DNA of 57,096 bases from Gordonia lacunae (GCF_002149015.1 NZ_NGFO01000034.1:1-57096); one strand, 5' to 3'. Numbered from the stretch's first letter, positions 7,717 through 16,093 are shown. The notes: generated by a model from the letters alone, not told the origin. Translations and numbers: made by a program.

Positions 7717-7945
7717 TGGCTTCGACTCGACGCCTCGCTTCGCTCGGAGTCGGCTCAACCAGCGGGGGTTGCGTCGGGACCCTTCGAGGCTCGTCGCTAG
7801 CGCTCCTCGCACCTCAGGGAGCAGAAAGTGGTCGTCGCTATCGCTCCTCGCACCTCAGGGAGCAAACAGATCGTCGCTAGCGCTCCTCGCACCTCAGGGA
7901 GCAGAAAGTTCATCGCTTTCGCTCGCCGCACCTCAGGGAGCAGAT
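7717..7945 (+). repeat. Composite block of one family-2 and four family-1 repeats
   Basis: The 332 bases between the flavoprotein and radical SAM genes hold a family-2 copy (7717-7768, arm 'cgcctcgcttcgctcggag') followed by four family-1 copies (about 7778-7945) whose arms are the near-identical 'gctcgtcgctagcgctcctcgc', 'tcgtcgctatcgctcc', 'tcgtcgctagcgctcc' and 'atcgctttcgctcgcc'. Spacers are aaagt/aacag. No gene or clear promoter is visible here; a normal ribosome site for the next gene follows at 7984-7989. Confidence 0.85.
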
Positions 7946-7995
7946 GGCGTCGCGCTCACCGTCGAGCAAATAGTTCATTCTTCTAAGGAGTACCC

Positions 7996-9051
7996 ATGAC
8001 GGTATCGACCCGAGTCGACCTGGCGTTGCTCGGAATTCGCGGTGATCCGCCGGTGCAGCGCAGCGGCGGTGCGGGGCCCAGCGATGACGGGCACCTGATG
8101 GTCGACGGGCTGCATGCCGCGATCCCCCGGAACCCACAGAGTCCGTTCGTCTTCGACGGCGATCGTGTGCTGTACGACGGGGTCGACATCGGCGTCGAGG
8201 TCAGCGCAATCGGCCGGCCCCGGTTCTACGACCTGCGAACCCTGGACGGGGTGAGCTACGAGAAGATCGCCCGCCTGCACGGCCGGAATGTGCTGGCGAC
8301 CACCGTTCTGCAGACCTGCATCCGTTACGCCGAAGACCAGCGATGCCGATTCTGCTCGATCGAGGAGTCCCTGACGTCCGGCTCGACGATTGCGGTGAAG
8401 AAGCCCGAGCAACTCGCCGAAGTCGCCCGTGCGGCCGTCGATCTCGACGGCGTCACCAACATGGTCATGACGACCGGCACCAGCGGCGGACGCGACCGCG
8501 GGGCCCGTCATCTCGCCCGGTGCGTCCGGGCGGTCAAGGCGGCAGTGCCCGAACTGCCGATCCAGGTCCAGTGCGAGCCGCCCGCTGATCTCGCCGTCCT
8601 GACCGAGCTCCGTGACGCCGGAGCGGACGCCATCGGCATCCACGTCGAATCCCTCGACGACGACGTGCGGCGTCGCTGGATGCCCGGCAAGTCGACGGTC
8701 CCGATGTCGGAGTACCGGGCGGCCTGGGCCGAGGCGGTCCGGGTGTTCGGCCGCAATCAGGTGTCGACCTACCTGCTGGTCGGGCTCGGCGAGGACACCG
8801 ACGAGATGATCGCCGGCGCCAAGGAACTGGCCGACACGGGCGTGTATCCCTTCATCGTCCCGTTCCGGCGCCACGCCGGGACTCTCGCCGTCGACGTCGA
8901 CAACGCCCCCGCACCCGACCCGGCGATCGTCGAGAAGATCAGCCGCGAAGTCGCCGGTCATCTGAGCTTCATCGGGATGTCCGGGTCGGAACAGCGCGCG
9001 GGGTGCGCGGCCTGCGGTGCCTGCAGCGTGCTGCCGACGGTCGGAGGCTGA
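7996..9051 (+). CDS. MSMEG_0568-family radical SAM protein
   Basis: 351-residue radical SAM enzyme of the Nit1C-associated MSMEG_0568 family (biotin-synthase-like fold by reading). The putative [4Fe-4S]/SAM cysteines are C108, C117 and C120, a CX8CX2C arrangement instead of CX3CX2C. A 'MTTGTSGGRDRG' SAM-binding GGE-like segment follows. The C-terminus carries a further C337-x2-C340-x2-C343 motif, suggesting a second iron-sulfur site. ATG 7996 is preceded by AAGGAG (7984-7989), the best ribosome site in the cluster. Stop is followed 1 base later by the start of the next gene. Reaction unknown. Confidence 0.9.
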   Translation: MTVSTRVDLALLGIRGDPPVQRSGGAGPSDDGHLMVDGLHAAIPRNPQSPFVFDGDRVLYDGVDIGVEVSAIGRPRFYDLRTLDGVSYEKIARLHGRNVLATTVLQTCIRYAEDQRCRFCSIEESLTSGSTIAVKKPEQLAEVARAAVDLDGVTNMVMTTGTSGGRDRGARHLARCVRAVKAAVPELPIQVQCEPPADLAVLTELRDAGADAIGIHVESLDDDVRRRWMPGKSTVPMSEYRAAWAEAVRVFGRNQVSTYLLVGLGEDTDEMIAGAKELADTGVYPFIVPFRRHAGTLAVDVDNAPAPDPAIVEKISREVAGHLSFIGMSGSEQRAGCAACGACSVLPTVGG

Positions 9052-9052
9052 C

Positions 9053-10483
9053 GTGTTGTCACGAGGCGAACTGTCGATTCTCTCCGGGCTGCCGCGAACG
9101 ACGGCGCGGTCGGACTTCCTGATCACCGTTGCCGACAGCCCGCGGGACCACACGGCATACCGCGCGCTGCGACACCGCGAATTCGTCGAACGGCAAGCGC
9201 TGTTCGAGCACACGGATCTCGACGACACCGACGAGGACCCGCGCACCACCGTCCTCGTCGCGACCCTGCCCGACGGGACGATCGCGGGTGGAGTGCGGAT
9301 CGCACCCACTCCGTGGGCGGGATCGACATACGCCGACATCGGCTGGTGGTTCGGCTCGCGGCTCGTCGTCGCCGACCCGGGGCTGGCCGCCGGGATCGGC
9401 CCGGCACTCGTGCGAGCGGCGTGCGCGCACGTCGAACAGCTGGGCGCCCTGCGGTTCGACGCGACGGTCCAGGATCGTTACGCACCGATGTTCGCCCGGC
9501 TCGGCTGGCTGGACCGCGGTCCCGGCCCGCGGATCGAAGGCCGGTCGCACCGGAAGATGCGGTACCCAGTCGACAGAATCCAACGCACGGTCGACGGGAC
9601 GAAAGCGGTTCTCGCCGAGGCGCTCGCGCCGTTCGCCGACATGCCCGGTGGCCTCGGAGCCGCCGGATTCCGCGGCGACGACGGCGTTCCACTGCCCGGC
9701 ACCGACGTGATCGCCGCCTGCGACGCCATCATCCCGTCGATGATCGAACGCGATCCCGAGTGGGCCGGTTGGTGTTCGGTGCTCGTCAACCTCAACGACC
9801 TCAGCGCGATGGGGGCTCGTCCGCTCGGTCTGCTCGATGCCGTCGGAGCGCCCACGACGTCGCACCTGACGCGCATCATCCGCGGGATCTCCTCGGCGGC
9901 AGGCGCGTGGCGCACCCCCGTTCTCGGTGGGCACACGCAGGTCGGCGTGCCGTCGGCGCTGGCAGTGACCGCGCTGGGGACCACGCCCAGTCCACTGCCC
10001 GCGGGCGGTGGCCGAGTCGGCGACACCGTGACCCTCCACGCCGACCTCGGCGGCTCGTGGCGACCCGGATATCACGACCGACAGTGGGACTCGACGAGTT
10101 CACGCAGCAGTGACGAACTCTGCGCCATGGCGTCCCACCTCGCGACCGTCGGTCCCGCGTCGGCCAAGGACGTCAGCATGGCCGGGATCGCCGGCACGCT
10201 GGGCATGCTCGCCGAAGCGTCCGGAACCGGCGCCGAGCTTGATGTGATGGCAGTACCGCGTCCCGGCGACGCGTCGATGGGCGCGTGGCTCACCTGTTTC
10301 CCGGGGTACGCGATGCTCAGCACCGACCGCACCGGCGCCCGACGCACAGGCCCCACACCTGCTCCGGTCACAACCGTCGACTGCGGCCGATTGATCGCGG
10401 AACCCGGCGTGCGATTGCGGTGGCCCGACGGTGAGACGACCGTCGCCGTCGCATCCACCGTCACCGGGCTGGGTGCCGCGTGA
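9053..10483 (+). CDS. GNAT acetyltransferase-AIR synthase fusion
   Basis: 476-residue two-domain protein. Residues ~1-165 are a GNAT N-acyltransferase (MSMEG_0567 type; 'HREFVERQALFEHTDLDDTDED', in parts, and 'ARLGWLDRG'), and ~170-476 are an AIR synthase/PurM-like domain (Sll0787 type; 'GDDGVPLPGTDVIAACD', 'LVNLNDLSAMGARPLG', 'LGGHTQVGVPSALAVTALG'). In cyanobacteria the two parts are separate genes; fusion is known in MSMEG_0567 as I recall. PurM-like proteins activate a carbonyl oxygen with ATP, so a ligase-like or kinase step plus N-acylation is plausible; the substrate is unknown. The GTG start (9053) has GGAGG five bases upstream. Confidence 0.88.
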   Translation: MLSRGELSILSGLPRTTARSDFLITVADSPRDHTAYRALRHREFVERQALFEHTDLDDTDEDPRTTVLVATLPDGTIAGGVRIAPTPWAGSTYADIGWWFGSRLVVADPGLAAGIGPALVRAACAHVEQLGALRFDATVQDRYAPMFARLGWLDRGPGPRIEGRSHRKMRYPVDRIQRTVDGTKAVLAEALAPFADMPGGLGAAGFRGDDGVPLPGTDVIAACDAIIPSMIERDPEWAGWCSVLVNLNDLSAMGARPLGLLDAVGAPTTSHLTRIIRGISSAAGAWRTPVLGGHTQVGVPSALAVTALGTTPSPLPAGGGRVGDTVTLHADLGGSWRPGYHDRQWDSTSSRSSDELCAMASHLATVGPASAKDVSMAGIAGTLGMLAEASGTGAELDVMAVPRPGDASMGAWLTCFPGYAMLSTDRTGARRTGPTPAPVTTVDCGRLIAEPGVRLRWPDGETTVAVASTVTGLGAA

Positions 10484-10532
10484 ATCCCGAGCGAGCGGCC
10501 GTAGCGGCGGATCCGACCGGTACAGTTCGCCC

Positions 10533-11381
10533 ATGAGGTCGGTCACCCTCGGGGCCCTCGCCGCGCACTTCGGGCGCGACGTGGAACGCGGTGTCGCGAA
10601 AGCGGTCGGCATCGTCGAATCCGCCGCACGCGACGGCGTCGACCTCCTCGTCTTCCCCGACGCCTCGCTCGGCGGTTATCTCGGCGATCTCCGTCAGCCT
10701 GATCCGGCCGAACTGCCACCCGCCTTGGACCCCGACGGCCCGGAACTCGCCGCGATCACCGCCGCCGCCGGCGACATGACCGTGTGCATCGGGTACACCG
10801 AAGCCGTCGGCGAGCAGCGGTTCAACACCGCGGTGTGTGTCTCGGGCGACGGCGTCCTCGGCACCCACCGCAAGGTTCATCAGCCCGCAGGCGAATCGCT
10901 CGCCTACGCGGCCGGAGATCAGTTCGGCTCGTTCGACACCCCGGTCGGCCGACTGGGCATGCTGATCGACTACGACAAGACCTTTCCGGAGTCGGCACGC
11001 ACGCTCGCGCTCGACGGCGCGCGGATCATCGCGGCGTTGTCCGCGTGGCCGGCCAGCGTCACCGACCGTGCTGCCCGCCTGCCCGCCGATCGACAGTCCC
11101 GGCTGTTCGACCTCTACGACTGTGCCCGTGCCGCGGAGAACCAGGTGTTCGTCGTGTCGTCGAACCAGACCGGGGTCATGGGGTCATTGCGTTTCCTCGG
11201 ACAGGCGAAGGTCGTCGGGCCGGGTGGCGACATCCTGGCGACGACTCGATCGAAAGGCGGGATGGCCACGGTGACTGCCGATGTCGACGCCGAGGTCGAC
11301 CGGGCGCGGCGCGTCCTGAGTCACCTTGCCGAACTACGGCCGGACACCTACCGGTCGACGACGCCGGCGGATCAGCGGTGA
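10533..11381 (+). CDS. Nitrilase-fold paralogue lacking catalytic Cys
   Basis: 282-residue nitrilase-superfamily protein clearly related to the gene product at 5132-6043 over its full length (shared RKVHQP, 'AALSAWPAS', 'ENQVFVVSSNQTG.MGSLRF' type segments). Two of three catalytic residues are replaced: Glu to Asp43 (FPDASLGGY; codon GAC at 10659) and Cys to Asp146 (MLIDYDKTFPE; codon GAC at 10968). Lys114 remains. The codons are ordinary and the frame is open, so this is a maintained pseudo-enzyme rather than a decayed gene. Its position matches the eighth gene of the M. smegmatis cluster (MSMEG_0566 by order). It may be a structural or regulatory partner of the active nitrilase, which assembles into oligomers in this superfamily. 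49 bases after the GNAT-AIR gene. Confidence 0.88.
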   Translation: MRSVTLGALAAHFGRDVERGVAKAVGIVESAARDGVDLLVFPDASLGGYLGDLRQPDPAELPPALDPDGPELAAITAAAGDMTVCIGYTEAVGEQRFNTAVCVSGDGVLGTHRKVHQPAGESLAYAAGDQFGSFDTPVGRLGMLIDYDKTFPESARTLALDGARIIAALSAWPASVTDRAARLPADRQSRLFDLYDCARAAENQVFVVSSNQTGVMGSLRFLGQAKVVGPGGDILATTRSKGGMATVTADVDAEVDRARRVLSHLAELRPDTYRSTTPADQR

Positions 11382-12520
11382 CCGGCACGAACACTTCGCC
11401 ACTCCGGGTGGCGCTGCTCACCTACTCGACGAAACCCCGTGGCGGCGTCGTTCATACGCTGAACCTGGCCGAGGCGATGGCTCGGCACGGCGCCGACGTC
11501 ACGGTGTGGTCGCTCGCCCGCGGTGGCGACGAGGGTTTCTTCCGGGACGTGGATCCGGCCGTGACAGTGCGGCTCGTACCATTCCCAGACCGGGAGAACG
11601 AGACGATCACCGAACGCATCGTGCGGTCCATCGACACCCTCCGCAGCGCCTTCGACGCCGGTGCCCATGACATCGTGCACGCCCAGGACTGCATCAGCGC
11701 CAACGCCGTCGGGACGTGCATCCGCACAATTCACCATCTCGACCAGTTCACGACCCCGATCCTCGTCGACTGCCACGAGAAGGCGGTGGTCAATCCGTAT
11801 GCGCGGATCTGTGTGTCGCGCGCAGTCGCCGACGAGGTCGAGCAGGGCTGGGGACTGACCCCGACGGTGATCCCGAATGGCGTTGCGTACGAACGCTTCG
11901 CCGGCGCGGCGTCGGACTCCCCCGAGTCGGTCGAGGCGCGACGGCGCTGGTCGGACCAGTTGGGCGACTACGTGCTCGCCGTCGGCGGAATCGAGCCGCG
12001 CAAGGGCAGCATCGACCTCCTGGATGCGTATGGTGCACTGCGGGAGCGTCATCCGGAACTGCAGCTCGTCTTCGCGGGCGGCGAGACCCTCTTCGACTAC
12101 CGCGACTACCGCGCCGATTTCGACCGTCGGCGTGCCGAACTCGACGTCGAACCGATCGTGCTCGGCAATGTGCCCGACGACGACCTGCCGTCGCTGGTCG
12201 CCGCCTGCCGTGTCTTCGCGTTCCCGTCGGTGAAAGAGGGCTTCGGTCTGGCGGCGATGGAGGCCCTCGCCGCGGGGCGCCCGGTCGTCGCGCGAGACCT
12301 TCCCATCCTGCGCGAGGTGTTCGGCGACACCGTCGCCTACGCCTCGACCGTCGCGGAACTGACCGATGCCCTCGACGCGTCGCTCGCGTCCGACCCGGAA
12401 CGCAGTCGGTCCGGCCGTTCTCTGGCCGCTTCGCTGACGTGGGACGACGCGGCCCGTCGGCACCTCAAGTTCTATGCCCGGCACCCGTACCCGGGGCCAC
12501 CGGTCGGCACCCGCGGATGA
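11378..12520 (+). CDS. MSMEG_0565-family GT4 glycosyltransferase
   Basis: 380-residue GT-B glycosyltransferase, group 1 (GT4). N-terminal 'VALLTYSTKPRGGVVHTLNLAEA' binds the acceptor side; the C-terminal donor domain has 'LAVGGIEPRKGSIDLL' and the E-x7-E motif in 'KEGFGLAAMEALAAGRPVV'. This is the Nit1C-associated glycosyltransferase family, so the pathway probably makes or modifies a glycosylated small molecule; donor and acceptor are unknown. The GTG start overlaps the stop of the pseudo-nitrilase gene (GTGA), and its own stop overlaps the EamA start (ATGA). Confidence 0.9.
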   Translation: MTGTNTSPLRVALLTYSTKPRGGVVHTLNLAEAMARHGADVTVWSLARGGDEGFFRDVDPAVTVRLVPFPDRENETITERIVRSIDTLRSAFDAGAHDIVHAQDCISANAVGTCIRTIHHLDQFTTPILVDCHEKAVVNPYARICVSRAVADEVEQGWGLTPTVIPNGVAYERFAGAASDSPESVEARRRWSDQLGDYVLAVGGIEPRKGSIDLLDAYGALRERHPELQLVFAGGETLFDYRDYRADFDRRRAELDVEPIVLGNVPDDDLPSLVAACRVFAFPSVKEGFGLAAMEALAAGRPVVARDLPILREVFGDTVAYASTVAELTDALDASLASDPERSRSGRSLAASLTWDDAARRHLKFYARHPYPGPPVGTRG

Positions 12521-13554
12521 GCGAGTCCCGCCGGGCCGAGCGCGCCGGCATGCTGGCGGTGGCGCTCACCGCCATCCTGTGGGGCACGTCGGGAACTGCG
12601 GCCGCGATGGCGCCCGAATTGAGCGCCGTGACCGTCGGCGCGATCGCCATGTGCGGCGGTGGGCTTCTGCAGGCGGCGGTGAACGCCCGCGCCATCCGTG
12701 CGGCGTGGATGGCGCCGGGAGCGGAGCGAGCGGGCCGAATGACACCGTCGTTGATCGGGCAGTGGCCGGTCGCGCTATTCGGCGGTATCTGCGTGCTCAT
12801 CTACCCGCTCTGCTTCTTCGGGTCGATGCGCGTCGGCGGCGTCGCGCTCGGGACCGTCGTGTCACTGGCGTCGGCGCCGCTGGTCTCCGCGGTCATCGAA
12901 CGGATCGCCGACGGCCGGCGACTCACCACGCGGTGGACCGTCGCCTGTCTGCTCGGGATCGTCGGCAGTGGCGCACTGGCGCTGTCGCGGAGTGAGTCGT
13001 CGCACGGGGATGCCCTCTCCGGTAACCATTCGGCCGCTGTGGGTGTGGGGCTCGGGCTGCTGGCCGGCGTCACGTACGCCGGGCTGTCGTGGGCGATGCG
13101 TCGCCTGATGAACAGGTCCGTGCCACGCGGCGCGGCGGCCGGAACCGTCATGGGTCTGGGCGGGGTGTTCCTCCTGCCGATCGTCGCGATCGGCATACCC
13201 GCGGTCATCACGCACCCCGGGACGCTGGGCGTTCTCGCCTACCTCGTCCTCGTTCCGCAGTTCCTCGGCTACGTGCTGTTCAGTCGCGGACTCGGTCGGA
13301 TCGACAGTTCGACCGCCACCACCATCACCCTGATCGAACCCGCCGTGGCGACTGCGCTGGCCGTCGGCGTGCTCGCGGAACCGATCACCGCGATCGGGTG
13401 GGTGGGCATCGCTGTGCTGGCGGCGGCCTTGCTCGTACTCCTGGCTCCTCGCCTTCCGCCATCAGCCGGATCGGCATCCACTAGCGTCGAAGCAGAATCA
13501 TCGACAGGGAGGTCGACACATGAAGCAGTTCCGAGAAGCCGTCGAGGCGCGTGA
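12517..13554 (+). CDS. EamA/DMT-family transporter
   Basis: 345-residue membrane protein with ten predicted hydrophobic helices in two homologous EamA halves ('ILWGTSGTAAAMAPELSAVT' and 'GLGLLAGVTYAGLSWAMRRL'; 'STATTITLIEPAVATALAVG' near the end). Family members export amino acids, sugars or metabolites. Translationally coupled to the glycosyltransferase, which suggests it exports or imports a compound of the nit pathway; that link is inference, as EamA is not part of the core cluster. The C-terminal ~20 residues run into the next gene, overlapping it by 35 bases. Confidence 0.85.
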   Translation: MSESRRAERAGMLAVALTAILWGTSGTAAAMAPELSAVTVGAIAMCGGGLLQAAVNARAIRAAWMAPGAERAGRMTPSLIGQWPVALFGGICVLIYPLCFFGSMRVGGVALGTVVSLASAPLVSAVIERIADGRRLTTRWTVACLLGIVGSGALALSRSESSHGDALSGNHSAAVGVGLGLLAGVTYAGLSWAMRRLMNRSVPRGAAAGTVMGLGGVFLLPIVAIGIPAVITHPGTLGVLAYLVLVPQFLGYVLFSRGLGRIDSSTATTITLIEPAVATALAVGVLAEPITAIGWVGIAVLAAALLVLLAPRLPPSAGSASTSVEAESSTGRSTHEAVPRSRRGA

Positions 13555-13930
13555 TGAGCAGGCGATGAGGGCGTTGCTCGCCGACGATGTGGTCTTCACC
13601 AGTCCGGTCGCATTCAAGCCGTATCCGGGCAAGGCGATCACGTCGGCCATCCTGCGTGGCGTGCTGCGGGTCTTCGAGGACTTCCGCTACATCCGCGAGA
13701 TCAACGACGCCGGCGGGCACGACTCGGCGCTCGTCTTCGAAGCCGTGGTCGGCGGCAAGAAGATCACCGGTTGCGACTTCATCCACGTCAACGACGACGG
13801 CAAGATCGACGACCTCATGGTCATGGTCCGCCCGCTGTCGGGCGCACAGGCCGTCGCTGCGGCGATGGGCGCGCAGTTCGACCAGATCGCCGCCGAGGCC
13901 GCAGCGGAGTCCGAGGGGGTCAGCCAGTGA
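13520..13930 (+). CDS. NTF2-like (SnoaL-type) protein
   Basis: 136-residue protein with the cone-like NTF2/SnoaL fold pattern: 'FREAVEARDEQAMRALLADDVVFTSPV' opening, 'FEDFRYIREI' and 'DFIHVNDDGKIDDLMVMVRPL' closing strands. Such proteins are cyclases, isomerases or binding subunits; the function here is not assignable. ATG 13520 lies behind GGGAGG (13507-13512), and its stop overlaps the start of the LLM oxidoreductase (GTGA), so the two are co-translated. Confidence 0.8.
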   Translation: MKQFREAVEARDEQAMRALLADDVVFTSPVAFKPYPGKAITSAILRGVLRVFEDFRYIREINDAGGHDSALVFEAVVGGKKITGCDFIHVNDDGKIDDLMVMVRPLSGAQAVAAAMGAQFDQIAAEAAAESEGVSQ

Positions 13931-14961
13931 AACTCGGCCTGCAACTGGGCTACTGGGGTGCGCAACCGCCGACCCATCACGCCGAGATCGTCGCCGCGGC
14001 CGAGGCCTCCGGCTTCGACAGCATCTTCACCGCCGAGGCCTGGGGATCCGACGCCTACACCCCGCTGGCCTGGCTCGGGTCGTCGACCGAACGTGTCCGG
14101 CTCGGGACATCGGTGCTGCAACTCTCGGCCCGCACACCGACCGCGTGCGCGATGGCCGCGCTGACCCTCGACCACCTGTCCGGCGGTCGGCACATCGTCG
14201 GGCTGGGTGTCTCGGGACCGCAGGTCGTCGAAGGCTGGTACGGGCAGAAGTTCGCCAAGCCCCTGGCCCGGACCCGCGAGTACATCGACATCATGCGGCA
14301 GGTCTGGGCCCGGGAGGCTCCGGTCAGCAGCGCCGGGCCCCACTACCCGCTGCCGTTCGACGGTCCGGGTGCGTCGGGATTGGGCAAGACGCTCAAGCCG
14401 ATCACTCACCCCCTGCGCAGCGACATCCCGGTGATGCTCGGTGCGGAGGGGCCGAAGAACGTCGCGCTCGCCGCCGAGATCGCCGACGGCTGGCTGCCGC
14501 TGTTCTACACGCCGCGGATGGCCGACACCTACAACGAGTGGCTCGACGAAGGATTCGCTCGGCCGGGTGCCCGGCGCAGTCGCGAGGACTTCGAGGTGTG
14601 CGCGACCGCGCAGATCGTCGTCACCGACGACCGCGAGGGCACCTACGCCGCGATCAAACCGTTCCTGGCCCTCTACATGGGCGGGATGGGCAGCGAGGAC
14701 ACCAACTTCCACGCCGAGGTCTACCGGCGGATGGGCTACTCCGACGTCGTCGACGAGGTGACCGCGCTCTTCCGGAACAACCGCAAAGACGAAGCGGCCC
14801 AGATCATCCCCGATGCCGTCGTGGACGACTCGGCGATCGTCGGCGATCTCGACCACGTGCGCGAACAGATCAAGGTCTGGGAAGCGTGCGGGGTGACGAT
14901 GATGCTCGTATCGCCGGGAAGCGTCGCCGAGGTAGAGCAACTCGCCGAGCTGATCCGCTGA
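13927..14961 (+). CDS. LLM-class, probably F420-dependent oxidoreductase
   Basis: 344-residue luciferase-like monooxygenase-fold protein: 'KLGLQLGYWGAQPPTHHAEIV', 'FDSIFTAEAWGSDAYTPL', 'VRLGTSVLQLSARTPTACAM' and 'GGRHIVGLGVSGPQVVEGWYG' are the hallmark strands of the F420-dependent LLM group common in mycobacteria and Gordonia. It transfers hydride between a substrate and F420H2 (known for the family); the substrate is unknown. GTG start within the previous stop, and the TGATG junction couples it to the SRPBCC gene. Confidence 0.85.
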   Translation: MKLGLQLGYWGAQPPTHHAEIVAAAEASGFDSIFTAEAWGSDAYTPLAWLGSSTERVRLGTSVLQLSARTPTACAMAALTLDHLSGGRHIVGLGVSGPQVVEGWYGQKFAKPLARTREYIDIMRQVWAREAPVSSAGPHYPLPFDGPGASGLGKTLKPITHPLRSDIPVMLGAEGPKNVALAAEIADGWLPLFYTPRMADTYNEWLDEGFARPGARRSREDFEVCATAQIVVTDDREGTYAAIKPFLALYMGGMGSEDTNFHAEVYRRMGYSDVVDEVTALFRNNRKDEAAQIIPDAVVDDSAIVGDLDHVREQIKVWEACGVTMMLVSPGSVAEVEQLAELIR

Positions 14962-15455
14962 TGCTCTCCCCCGCCCGCGTCACCCTCATCGACACCGTGG
15001 TGCCGTTCGATGCGCCGCTCGACGTCACCTTCGACTACCTCGCGGACCCCGCGAATCGACCGGAGTGGCAGTCGAGTCTGCGTCAGGTCGACGACCTCCG
15101 GCCGATCGGTGACCGGGCCGGTGACGTCGGCACCAGCTGGACCGACGTCACGGTCGTCCCCGGGGTGTCCCCGCGGATGGAGGTGACCGCCTGTGAATCT
15201 CGCCGCATGTGGCAGGAGATCGGACGGTGGCGGTCGGTCGACGCGGTGCTGACGCTGACGTTTTCCGACCGGGACGGGGGCGATCCGGACGGGGGCGATC
15301 GGGACGGGGGCACCGACGTCCATGCCGAGGCTGTGCTGACGGTCCCCGCCGTCAGCGGGTTCGTGCTGACCGCGACGCGATGGCCCGCCGCGCGCGCTGT
15401 GCGGGCCGATCTCGAGCGGGCTGCCCGTCTTCTGGGTCGTCGCGGCTCTCGGTGA
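14961..15455 (+). CDS. SRPBCC-family (START-like) protein
   Basis: 164-residue SRPBCC protein: 'TVVPFDAPLDVTFDYLADPANRPEWQSSL' contains the typical N-terminal signature (split here: TVVPFDAPLDV / FDYLADPANRPEW), with 'GTSWTDV' and 'RRMWQEIG' following. These bind hydrophobic ligands or act as cyclases. A short G/D-rich repeat (two GDPDGGDR-like units at about 15283-15310) interrupts the fold near residue 110. The ATG overlaps the LLM stop (TGATG). Last gene of the run that begins with the nit cluster. Confidence 0.8.
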   Translation: MLSPARVTLIDTVVPFDAPLDVTFDYLADPANRPEWQSSLRQVDDLRPIGDRAGDVGTSWTDVTVVPGVSPRMEVTACESRRMWQEIGRWRSVDAVLTLTFSDRDGGDPDGGDRDGGTDVHAEAVLTVPAVSGFVLTATRWPAARAVRADLERAARLLGRRGSR

Positions 15456-15484
15456 GGGATCCCTCCTCGGGTAGCGTTCCCAGG

Positions 15485-16093
15485 GTGAACATCAAGAACG
15501 CGACACTCGTCCTCGGCACCGCGCTCGTCCTGGCCGTCGCCGGTTGCAGCTCCGATTCCGACTCCGGTTCGGACACAACGGAAACCACTGCGACTGCGAC
15601 GACCGGCGGCGCCGAGACCCCGGCAGCGGGAGCGGAGAGCTGCCCGAGCGCACCCGCGAACGCCGACGCCACACCGCAGTGGACCGAGAAGGGCACCACC
15701 GGCGCATTGCAGATGGTCGCGTCCACCGCGACCGAGGCTCCGGACATCACCGTCGAGAACCCGTTCAGCGTCGACGCCACCCAGGTCAAGGTCCTCGTCG
15801 AGGGTGACGGCGCGGTTGTCCCGGAGACCGCGACGGTGTCGGTCTGCTACGTCGGCGTCAACGGGCGCACCGGCGAGACCTTCGACAGCGCCTACGCAAA
15901 CGGCTCACCCGCAACCTTTCCCCTCAACGGCGTGATCCCCGGCTTCAGCAAGGCCATCGCGAATCAGAAGGTCGGATCCAAGGTGGGCGTCGCCATGACG
16001 TCGGCCGACGGCTACGCCTCCGGTAACCCCCAGGCGGGCATCGAGGTCGGCGACACCCTCGTCTTCGAGATCAGCATTCTCGGAGCGTCGTAG
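15485..16093 (+). CDS. FKBP-type peptidyl-prolyl isomerase lipoprotein
   Basis: 202-residue secreted lipoprotein. A short hydrophobic signal ends in the lipobox LAVAG-C (Cys at residue ~20), followed by a Ser/Asp/Thr-rich linker and a C-terminal FKBP domain of about 110 residues ('VSVCYVGVNGRTGETFDSAYANG', in parts, 'FPLNGVIPGFSKAIANQKVGSKV' type core, 'GDTLVFEISIL' end). Likely folds proteins at the outer face of the membrane, acylated by Lgt/Lnt (an Lnt gene lies at 39429). GTG start at 15485 is set by the signal peptide; upstream in-frame codons overlap the SRPBCC gene. Confidence 0.85.
   Translation: MNIKNATLVLGTALVLAVAGCSSDSDSGSDTTETTATATTGGAETPAAGAESCPSAPANADATPQWTEKGTTGALQMVASTATEAPDITVENPFSVDATQVKVLVEGDGAVVPETATVSVCYVGVNGRTGETFDSAYANGSPATFPLNGVIPGFSKAIANQKVGSKVGVAMTSADGYASGNPQAGIEVGDTLVFEISILGAS

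Noticed and set aside
7778..7945. CRISPR-like array
   Set aside because: Spacers are only a few bases and units are imperfect; the same units occur elsewhere singly. Dispersed repeats, not CRISPR.
10533..11381. Second nitrilase as a decayed pseudogene
   Set aside because: The frame is intact with good codon use and coupling to the next gene; only catalytic residues changed.
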